Source: a virus. From it: DNA of 33,375 nt. The position numbers and the translations under genes are program-made. Positions 9,724 to 21,700 of the stretch are shown piece by piece. Location: positions 1 to 33,375 of IMG/VR virus record IMGVR_UViG_3300029787_000187, one strand, 5' to 3'. The first letter of the stretch is position 1. Each line of letters starts with the position of its first letter. Below the pieces are notes generated by a model. That model did no database searches. It was not told the DNA's origin and worked only from the letters and a program-made list of their open reading frames with translations.

Positions 9724-12700
9724 CTGTATACACACGGATAGTTGGAAGTATCTCCATTGTACCCGATGCTGTCAAATTAACTGGTAGTGTTATGGTGTAA
9801 GTTGTATCACCTGTGCGGGTGATTTTGTATGTTCCATTTAAGGAATCAGTAGGGTAACTACCAATCGCAGACGTGAATCTGATGAATCTCTCCATACCAG
9901 TTTGGAGATAATGATTAGCACCCATTGTTATTGCTACAGATGTGCTTCCAGAAGCAACAAATGTACCTGCTGTAGGAGCGTTGGCATAGCCAGTTCCAAG
10001 AGCAGAGCCAGTATTCTTATATCCTCTACCGTTTGTAGTAACGGTAAATGTCTCTGCTGAGTAATCTACAGAACCATATAAGATTCTTTCACAACCCCAT
10101 ATCTGTTCAGCGTTGTTCCAGAAAGGAATTAATAACTCACCGTTAGTTGGGAATCCAACTCCATTACTATAGTATGCGTCAAGAACAGGAATAGTAGCAG
10201 TCTGTGTACCGATAGAACCAGTCAACTGTGTACTGTATAAGAATACACCGTTGGAGATTGCTCTGTCACGCTGCGTTCTTTCTAACGCAACTGGATGATA
10301 TGGTGTCACAGCTGGAGCAGTATTGTAATTAGAACCACCTTGTAAGTTGGTGACTCCTATCACTTTACCACTACCTTGCTCAATAATTGTTTCAGCAAAT
10401 GCTCCAGATCCACCGCCACCACTAAAGATTAGGAATGGGGCAACCTCATAGTTAGAGCCAGGATCAATGATCGTGACTTGTACAACCCTACCAGATACAA
10501 CAGTAGCCGAGAAGATAGCAACAGTAGGTCTTAGACCTGTATATTCATATGTATCTAAGGAGGAGGAACTCGCTATTGTAGCAAGTCTTCTGATGTCTCC
10601 CTCTGACTGTACTTGTAGCAAGTCGCCAGGATCAAGAGCAGAGAATGTATCCTCAGTCACAATGTCAAGATTAGAACCAGTGTAGATGTAGATTAATACT
10701 TCACTACCAGCTCTAGGTGCTTCACTAAACTCTAGGATAGATCCATCAAGTGTGTAAGCAACTTCAGGTTCCTGATATACACCGTTCAAGAACATAACAA
10801 GGTTGTTAGCAGGTATGACTTCATTAGAATCAGATTCAAGTGAGAAAGGTTGATCGTTCTTCTTAAGGATGAATGTTTTCTTAGTTCCATTCATGAATGG
10901 TGCTATTGAATCCATATCCTGTAACTGTCCCACATAGAAGCAGTAGAAGTCCATATTACCTTTAGGTGCTTCAGCAAATTGAATTGTAGAAGGTGTGCCT
11001 GAGTAACTATATGATGCTCCTAACTCCTGAATGTGTGAGTTCAAGAATAGTAGGAACCTGTCATTAGCAGGAAGTGTGTATCCAGATCCACCGACTGTAG
11101 CAGCAAATCCAGTTGTTGATCCATTGAATGTAACTGTCTGTACTTCAATCTGGAATGAGTTAGCGACTGTACCGCCAACATCAGCAGCATCAACACCAAG
11201 TATATCTGTATTCTTATATCCATCTCCACCAGAGACTAGAGTTACACCTGTCACAGCACCTGTAGTCCTTGCTACAGGAGCACTCTGTGTACCAGCTGCT
11301 GTTGAAGCAGATCCACCAGTCAGTGACAATGTAGGTGTAGAACTATATCCAGCTCCTGTCTCTTGTACAACTATTCCTTCTAAGTGTCTACCCACAATCG
11401 CTGCTGCTGTAGCAGTTGTAGTTATTGTGTCGGCAGCATTCGCAATAATCTCAACAGTGACATCGTTATATCCAAATCCACCTTGATCGACTGTGATACC
11501 AGTGACAGCCCCACCACCCACAGTAGCGGTAGCAGAAGCATTGAAACCAGTATTACTGGTGATCCTAACAGTTGGTACGTTGTTGTATCCAACTCCTCCG
11601 ACGAGTATTCCGATTGATTTGACATAACCCCTTCCTGCTAATTGTGGTACATAGGTTCCTTCTGTAGTTGGTGATCCACCAGAGATAACAACTGTAGGAG
11701 CAGTCTCGTATCCATCACCATGATTACCGACTGTACGTGTGATACCATTAAAGTTACCTTGGTTCAATGCTGTATATGCTAGATCCATCAAAGTATCAAC
11801 AGCTGCTTGCTGAGGAGTACATGCTTCTCTAGTTCCATAACCTTGTTTAACAGCACCTGTGGTAGCAGTTAAGAATGTATGTGTATAGTTTCCACCAATA
11901 GTAAGAGCATTACTTAGAGATGAGACATATGTGTGTGCTGTACTATTTGTAGATACACCCACATTAATTGTGATTCTATCTATAGAAGAATCTACAATAC
12001 TTAATGGTTGATCGTATGCTTGATCTTTCTTCTGTTTCAATCCATTTGATGTAGCAGATACGAAAGCATGTGTAGTTGTGTTTGTAGAAGGTACGAAGTC
12101 TAATACTCTAACTTTAAATGTATCGTTAGTTACATTCCTAATCCTTAACCATTTGCCACTCACAGCGTCTGTGGAACGTGGATAGGTATGGTTGCTACCA
12201 TTACCATCCTCAGCACAAGTAAAGGTTAATGAGTCATCGTCAAACTTAACATAGTCACCCTTTCTCATAGAGTGTCCAGATACAGTCACTACCATGTCAC
12301 CATCAGCAGGTGTATAGACAGCATTTGTAACTGTGTGGTTGATGATGTCAGTTCTAGGATAAGAATGATTAGTTGCGTTACTATCTTCTAGACATGTAAA
12401 TGTGATGCCTCCATCAGCAATCTTAAGAGTTGTGCCTCTGACATGTAGATTATATGCTACAACTGCCTTGAATGTATGAACAGTTGTGTTAGTTGATGGA
12501 GCTGTGTTTAATACTTGTACTTTAAATGTATTTCTTGTTACATCTGTAATAGGTTGCCATAGTTCACTGATAGGATCACTGCCTCTAGGATAAGCATGGT
12601 CACTAGCATCATTATCTTCAGTACATGTGAAGATAATTGAGTTGTCATCTATAATAATCTCGTCTGTAGGTGTCAAACCATGATCCTCACAAGTCACAGT

Positions 12701-15700
12701 CATGATACCTGTAGTAGGATTGTAGTCAGCACTGTCAATAGAGAGTGTTCTCTCAGATCTTAGTCCATGAGGTAAGACTACAGCACCTGTTGAAGCAGAT
12801 ACGAATGTGTGTGTATGTCCACCACCACTTTGGATAGCGTCAGTACCAACATAGCCTGGTTTCCATCTATGCTGTGTGGTGTCAGATGATGTGCCCACGT
12901 TCATAGTGATTGTTGTATCACTTACAGCAGTTATAGCGATAGCATCTCCACTAGCAGGATCACCACTTCTAGGATATGTGTGATCTGATGTGTATAGATC
13001 AAGTAGACACTGGAAGTTAAGTGAGTTGTCAGTAATAGTAACTGTATCACCTACCTTAAGGATGTGATTACCTATAGTAGCTTCCATTACACCTGAAGAT
13101 GGATCATATGTCGCATCTGTTACTGTATGGTTAACTAAAGGACTAGGTCCTACGTTGACTGTTATTGTATTACTATCTTTTGCTGTAATCTTGAGTGCCT
13201 TATCATAGAATGGATCTTTACCAAATCTAGGATATGTCTTTTGATCGTTGTTACCGTCCATTGAGCATGTGAATGTCAATGAGTTAGGTCTGAACATGAT
13301 CTCTTCACCTACCACCATGCTGTGTGAACCAATGTTCACTGTCATAGAACCTGTATTAGCATTGTAGGTAGCCGCACTGACGTTGAACTGAGTGTTATAG
13401 ACTTCCATGTCCATATCACCTGTAGTTGGATCATAAGTAGCACCTGTGATCTGATAATTTACAGTAGGAGACTCTCCGACATATAATGTGATAGTAGTTC
13501 CTGTCTTAGAAAGGATAGGAAGTGATTTACGGTATGCCCAGTCAGTAGATCTAGGATATTTGTGGTGTGTCACACTACCATCTTGAGCACACTTGAATGT
13601 CAATGACATATCATCAAGTTTAACTCTTGTTCCTACCTCTAGAGTATGAGATCCGATTGTTATCTCTACTTGTCCTGATGTAGCAGTGTATACAGCGTTA
13701 GTTACATTGAATGTTGAAGCATCTGTGCTTTCATATGCTGTGATTGTAGGATCTTTATATTGTGACTTGGTTGTAAGGTTGAGATGTGGGTATGTCTCGA
13801 ATGATTCTTGCTGTATAGCTTTCAATACCATCTGACGTGCTTCTTCAAACACATAGAGAGTTTCTGCTTCCTCTCCTGATACATGATTACCTACGAAGTA
13901 CATATTCAGTGTGTCATATAGAGTATGGTTACCACCGAATGCTACGTTAGTACCAACTGCGTTCAACACATCTCTTGTGTCAGACTTACATTGTCCATCA
14001 CCTAAGCCAGGTGAGTTGAATCCAGTAGGAGCAGTCCTTGTAAAGGTACTCATAGTGTTTGTATCTACTGCTACCTCTACAATATTCATTAGAGTGTGTA
14101 CTGTTGCTCTAGCACTAGCACATTGGTTGTCAGATCTTGTAATACCACCATCATATTTCTGTACCTCACTGTGATCTCCAACTACAGTCACTGTTTGGTT
14201 AGCAATGACCTGTCTTGCGATTTTATCTGCCTCTCTAAACGCATAGATTGTATGAATCTCTTCTCCAGCTACATGAGCACCGTCAACATAGTATTTCGCA
14301 GCATCATATACCTCACTGTTACCACCAAACTTCATATTAATAGAAACTGCTTCTAATACATCTCTTACATCATCTACACAATCTTCGTCACTACCTGTAG
14401 GTTCTACAAATAGGGTTGGTTCTGTCTTGACGACATGTGCCATCAAGTCAGTGTTAATAGCAGTAACAACAATATCAACAAGCGTAGATATAGTGGACTT
14501 AGCACTAGCACACCCGTCGTATACGTAAGTAACATCTTCAAAGTACTGTTCATAACCATGATCTCCTGCGATTGATACTGTCTCATTTAAGATAACCTTG
14601 TCCATCAGACCCTTCATCTGATTGGTAGCAGCGATTGTCTGCTGTTCTTCACCTTGTATTACACTACCAGAACTATATGCTGATGTGTAGTAGTAGGCAG
14701 CATCATATACCTTATTATTAGCACCAAATAGTAAGTTGAAAGCAATAGCTTCCAAGATATCCATTAAGTCATCTCTACAATCCTGTTCTGTGTATCCTTG
14801 AGCATGTGTATATCCAGGATAATCAACAGTCTTGAATAGGTAATATGCTTCCCATACAATAAAGTCTTTATTTGCTTGTATTAAATTATATGCGTCGAAA
14901 TGTCTTTTGCTTGAGATAGTATATGGTATATCAAGATGCATCCTATCGACTGCTTCTCTAGAGATGAAATCTTTGTTCATCAAGATGAGGTTAGCACCAT
15001 CTGCTACCTTGTTGTCTACAGGAGTACCATACTTATTCATCAGTCCCACAGCAACGTCTGCTATGACACCTGCGTTGTTATCAATCAGAGTTCTAGCATC
15101 ACCAAATTTGTTATCTTGAAGTATAGAAGCACTATCAAGGACATTTGTTACAACTATGTTACCTGTTGCCCCCGATCCGTCTGATAATTTGTTAGTGAAT
15201 GAAACACCGTTGTATGTACCAGCAGTATAGCCACTACCTTGATAAACTCCATCTGTTGTATTCAGACCAGTGATAACATCACCGAATTGATCCAACTGGA
15301 AGTTTGTAGAGATATCAGATCTCTTGAAGTACATTATAATAACTGTTGAGTTTCTTATAGGTGCTTCTAGGAATGTTATTGTGCTACCTGATAGAGTATA
15401 TGACTCAGGGTTCTGTACGATACCGTTGATAGTAACCATCAACTGATTCTTATTGGTAGGAGATGTAGCAACTCCTCTAGTTCTTAACTGGAACTTAGTA
15501 TTCTTATCATCGAACTCAACTGTGAGTTGATGTTGTGAGTCTGTAGATAATCCAGTAATATCTACAGCAGATCCACCTGATGTGGTAGATAAAGTAAATG
15601 TATTGTCGTCTACACGGGTGACATAGTATGTACCAGTGGGTAATCCTGTTAGAGTGACACCTTCTCTGATATTTGGATAGTTGCCAACGTTAGCAGTAGG

Positions 15701-18700
15701 GACATTGCCAGGATTGTCAATAGCATCCCATACAATCTGAGCCAATACTGTGATTGCTGATTGGACATCCGCACATCCGCCTGGATCCGTAGTAATTGTG
15801 ACATCTTTCGTTGGTAGTAAGTTTTGAATCGCTTGGATCGCATAGTCTCTTGCCTTCTGTATAGCAGCGATGGTTTCTATTGTTTCACCTACAATGTGTT
15901 GGATAGCACCACCATCAATATAGGATTCAGCAGCATCTACTGAGAATTTGTTGCCACCATAGCGTAAATCATTACACCATGCGATAACTATAAGTCTTAA
16001 GTCTCTAGCACATGTAGTAGCATTATAGTCTGGTTTAGTACCATCTGTCAAATTAGGGTAACTTAATTCTAACCATGTAATAGTCTCAGAAATGATATAG
16101 TCTAGGTTAGCAAGTATTAAATTACGAGCATCTTGGTATCTGTCACCTTGAACTAAGTATGATACTGTCTGACCAGTGATCAATCCATGATTAGTAAAGG
16201 TAATCTGTTCATTTGATACGTCAACAGCATTAGAATCAGTGCCATCAAAGGTTAAAGTTCTAGATGCTATACTATCCATCTTATCAACAACAGCAGATAA
16301 GATCTTTCTAACGTCTAGTAACTGTTTACCCACAACCTGTATGTTTGTAGGAACTATAGCAGTGTAGTCAGGTTTACCTAGAACAAAGTTCTCTATTCTT
16401 GCTAACTTACCTGTGTTAGACGCAGATGGTTTAGGTACGAAGAATGTTGTACCATTGAATGATGCATTCTCATCACCAAATCTCTGCTCCCACCAGTTAT
16501 TAGGATCTGGGTTGGCAGGATTGTAATATGATCTACGTTGATATCTCTTAAATGCTGATTGTGATACTACCTGTGTACCTAAGACCTTGAAACCAGCTGG
16601 GTGAGCAGAATTCTTAAATTGGTTCTTCCATTCCCGTACGTTAATCGGTGAGTTGACGACGTATGAGAACTCTTGGTATCTGTCACTATCATATAGACGC
16701 TGATCGTTAAGATCAAGTATACCAGTAGTACGCTTCCACTCAGCAGTAGCAGTGGCGATAGGTGATACAGTAAAGTTAGCGACTGATCTGTCAAAGTCAT
16801 GTATTTCTCCGAAAGCATTGGACTGTAAACCGAATACTGGTTGATTGAGAGCAAACTCTCCTACCTCTACTTCTACTGATAGGACTCTACCTTTAGGATC
16901 CCATGCTTTAACTGTACCTAGAGCAGAGAATGAGTCAGTTGATGTACCTTGATATAGTTTCTCTCCAATAGAGAAGGAAGCAGGTGTCATAGTAACAGTT
17001 ATACTGTCACCTAGATCTGTAGTAGTTAAGTTAAATGTAGCAGTACCACCATTACCTATAGATGGTTGTCCAGTGATTGTTATTGCTGTTCCTGATAGAG
17101 CATCAGCTAATGTTGCTGCCATCTTGAGTTGGTTACTCGCTAATCCGTTAGCAAGAGTAGGAGCAATAGCAAAGTAAGTCGTACTACCAACTAAAGGAGG
17201 AGGTAATGTACCATCAATCTCTAATAACTGTACTTCTGTACCTACAGGTATCTTAGTATCGTATGGGAAGTTAAGTGTGCTGTTAGATTCTAGTGGGACA
17301 AATGAGTGTGTAATTCTTGCTTGTACAGCTGGTGTGCTTGAGAAACCTCTGCCTGGATTTGCTACTGCAATTGCCTGAATAACTTCGTTGTCAATAATAG
17401 CATCCATAACTGCACCGCTTCCACCTCCACCAACAAGTTCGATTGTTGGTTTGGTAACGAAGGATCCACCCCCGTTTGTAACAGTGAAGAAGTCAACGAT
17501 TTGAGTTCTTGTGAGCTGTAGATTATAGTTTGTATTAACGCTTGGTTTGAGGGTTCTATCATGACTGTAGTTGTATGTGATATTATCTCCACCAAGACTT
17601 ATGATCTTACCTAGATCAGAAGACTTAAGTAATATGGAAGCACCTGTACCAGTACCTTGCTTGATACTAATAATAGGAGGATTCTGGAATCTAGTACCTG
17701 CTGACTCGATGATAACTGAACTTACTGTCTCATCTATGATCTCAGCACGTAGTACAGCTCCTATACCTGTACCACCAGAGATCTGAACTTCAGGAGCAGA
17801 TAAGAAACCTGAACCAGAGTTTTGTACAACCACTGAGTCTATAGAAGCATCTATAGTTGTAGAGGTTACTGCTTTACGTACAAAGTCAAGTGAGTCAACT
17901 CTAAGAACAAAGTCATCACTAGAACCACCACCTGCGATGTCTTCACCACGTACTGTGATCAAGTCACCTAAAGAGTATGTCGCACCACCAGCTAAGACTG
18001 TAGGAAGAGTTATGTCATTTGTCGCAGCATCAACGATAACTTGTATTGATACTCCACTACCACCTGTAGGTGCTACAGATTCCTGTGAGACAGTGTATGT
18101 GCCTGGTGTAAAGCTAGCAGATGTATTCTGACTATTAACACTGAGGGTTAATACACCACCGTAGAATGGGTCATCAATAAAGATTTCAGGAGCAGTACGG
18201 TAATTACTACCTCCATCTCCATTTATAGCTATGTTACTTATAGTTCCTATCTCAGGACCTGATGTAGGTACGATAGCAGCAACGTTTGCTTGTTCACCTG
18301 AAACTGCTGATACTACTGCTTGGTTTGATCCTGCGAATATCTTATTACTGTTGGCATTACCTGTAGTGAACATCAAGAAACCACGACTAGCAGCACCTAC
18401 TAAGTTGTTACGTAAAGGTTGTACTCTTAGGTTAGATGTATTTGGATTCCAGCTGATTACTTTACCTCTAGCAGTGTCACCGTCTAGAACTGTCTTAGAT
18501 ACAACTACGTCACCCTTATTAAAGTCACCAAATATCTCACTTATTGTCAAATCTACAAAGTCAGGCATTGAGCAGACAACAGCTGGAGGGTTAGAACCGT
18601 TATATCCAATACCAGCATCTACAATGACTACATCTTCCAATTTACCTGATATGGTAGCAAATGCTGTAGCACCACCACCTGATCTCTCTATACCAGTAAA

Positions 18701-21700
18701 CTGAGGTAGAGTAGCATAGTTTCTGCCTGGATCACCAACGTTGATAGAAGCAATACCACCTGAAGGGAATATTGAATCAGTAGAGTATGAGATAGTATTA
18801 ACTGCTGTGTAATTGTTCTCTGGTTCTCTAGCAAGTATAAACTCAATCGTAGTTGTAGAAGGAACTGCTGATACAGTATTCGCTCCTAGGAATGGATCGT
18901 TGATTACGCTTAGGTAGCTACCCGATATAGCTCCATTGATGTCAAAGTAGAATAACGTGCCAGGCACATCAACTAGATTGATAGTAACTGATATCTGTTC
19001 TCCTGTAACTGTGTCATTCTCTGAGTCAACAATATTCTTATAGGTGAATACGTTAGTGTTTTCACTATCAAATGTAAACTCTAGTCTCTTACCAACGTTA
19101 GAAGAGTCTGATGTCTTAAACTTATAAAGGTGACCATTGATAAGATCTAACTTAGGTTCTTTGACATATACTTCACATGCTGTGGTGATAGCAGTGTCTG
19201 TGATAACACCCACTGCCTTCTTGAACTGGAATCTTCTTCCTGTGCTTATACCTGTAACTGTATGAGTGCCATCATAGTCTGATGGGTTAGATCCAGTGAT
19301 TACAACCTCATCTCCTATACGCAACTGATGGGCAGCTGATCCTCTAGCAGTAAATTCTTGATTGATAGAGCTAGGTGTAACGTAGAATCCATTAACACCA
19401 CCGATATCTCCAGATGATACAGGATCTAACTGCTCATTATTATAGTATCCGTTTCCTTCCTTAGTCAGAGTGACAGATGAAACCTCACCACTCTCATTGA
19501 CAACAATAGTGAACTCAGCATCCTCACCTGATGTAGCAGAGCTATTAACAAGAGGTACTCTAGTATATGTGCCAGGTGTACCACCACTACCAGCTAGGAA
19601 TGTCCAGAGGTTCTGTACTAGACCACCTGTCTTCTTGACCTTACCAATGTCTACAGAGAAGTTTTGACCTGTACCACCAATATTACTTGTATTAGCAGTT
19701 AGTATGTCACCATCAGTATATTTCTTACCTTCGTTCTGTATAGAGACTGATGTGACGGTATTTCCACTTACAGTGATATTAGCGGAAGCATTTGAACCTG
19801 TACCGCCTATTAGAGGTATATTTGAATATGAACCGTCTGTTAACCCTGTACCGCCAGTTATCGTTATATTTGCTTGTACAATTCTACCAACTGAACTAAT
19901 TGTCAAATCAGTCAAATCAAAGTATTTAAAGTGATATTTGTCGTTTATAATCTTTACATCGAGTTCACGAGTGTATTCATTGTTTCCAATCGCAACATCA
20001 ACAGTATCGCCCTGTTTAATGTAATGAGCAGATCCAGTTGTGATTAATCCTGTTATTATGTCTGTAGTCGAGTTTACAGAGAATGCTAAGGCATTAGTTG
20101 TAGATCCAGAGATTCTAGACACTCTAGCGGATACACCGCTTCCTCCAGTGTCTTCTTCACTGAATATAAGTCTATCGTTGACTTTATAGTTGAATCCCGC
20201 ACCTTCGATCAAATACTGGTCTAATCCACTTGAGAAGTACCTATTTGTCGCAGCAACGAATAATGAGTCAACAGATCCACCTCTGATGGTTGGGAAGTAG
20301 TCAAAGTAACCAATACCGACATCTACGAATTCTATAAAGGTAGAACCGTCTTCTAGGACTATAGGAGTCGTAGAATCTTCCATAGCGAGTATATACTCAA
20401 CTGGATTGCCTTTACTCTTTCTTCTTACTAATGCTGTGTCTGTAGCAACGTATGGACGTTTATATCTAACTGCGTCTTCTGTAAAGTTCCTTTGGAGTCC
20501 ATTTCCCTTCCAGTTGACATCTGATGCTTCAGAATAGAAATTAGGACCTACAAAGTAAGGAAACTTCGGATTTCCTGTAGTTCCGTCTAAAGCACAGAAA
20601 TATGCGTACACACCTAGAGGATATTCTGGAGTTACGCAGAATCTACCATTATACTGATCTAAGTCGCCTAATCCTTCAACATACTCATAATCTTCGATGT
20701 ATGTTCCCATCTTGTCGGTATTTGCCAAATCATCACCAACTAACACATCTCTGTTCGATCTGATGCGATATGAGCTGATCATTTGCTTCAACTCGTTATA
20801 TGGGTTCTTATTCTCGTTATCTGTGTATCCGTAAGGTCCGTAGATGGGATGTCCGTCAAATGACCATCCTATGATCGGTGAATGCCTTGTTGGGTTTAAT
20901 TCTGCGTATGTTGTGTCACTTACGTTATCTCCAAGTAAGAAACGCATCTTTTTGGGATTATAGAGATATCCATACTCTCCACCGTATATTCCGAAGTTAG
21001 CACCTCTGATTGAAACACCATTAGTGTCATCTGCCTGTTTAGGGTTGACAAAGAGTGGATCTCCAATTTCATCCGCACTAGCGGCTAAGTTCTTTGTTAG
21101 TACTGGTAATTCAACTTGGAACGTTGCTCCAGAGCCAGGATAGACGATATCAACAGTTGTAGTTCCTGAAGTGTATCCTACACCTCCATTAGTCACCGTA
21201 ATACCTGTAACTTGCTGTGTACCCGAATCTACAGTCGCAAAAGCAACCGCACCGACTCCATCACCAGTAATAACGATATCAGGAGCACCATAGTAGTTAC
21301 TACCACCAAATGTCAAGATAATTGAAACTATTCTGCCATTTACAATAGATGGGTAACCAACAGCACCAGATCCAGATACTAGAGTGATGTTTGGTCTTTC
21401 GTTATAGTTACTACCCGCATTTGTGATTGTTATACCCTCAGCAGTCAATCCACCACGAACAACCGCTGTAGCAACCGCACCTTCACCGCCACCACCAGAT
21501 ATTACCACTGTAGGCACAGAACTGTATCCTGAGCCAGGTGCGGACACTGATATAGCAGTTACGACTCCAGATGTGATTGTAGCAGTCGCAGATGCTTCAA
21601 CTGTAGGATCTCCACCTACAATACCTACTGTAGGAGCTGATGTGTAACCAGATCCACCATTATCTACGTTTACCGCAAATAGTGAACCAGATACGCTTAC

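Noticed and set aside
11031-11486. 151-aa plus-strand ORF inside the giant gene
   Set aside because: It is opposite a repeat-rich, confidently coding minus-strand region; its Pro/Val/Thr-rich composition is the mirror of Gly-rich beta repeats, and no ribosome site is visible.
18231-18704. 157-aa plus-strand ORF inside the giant gene
   Set aside because: Same reason: the composition mirrors the opposite-strand coding sequence and no start signal or family is recognised.
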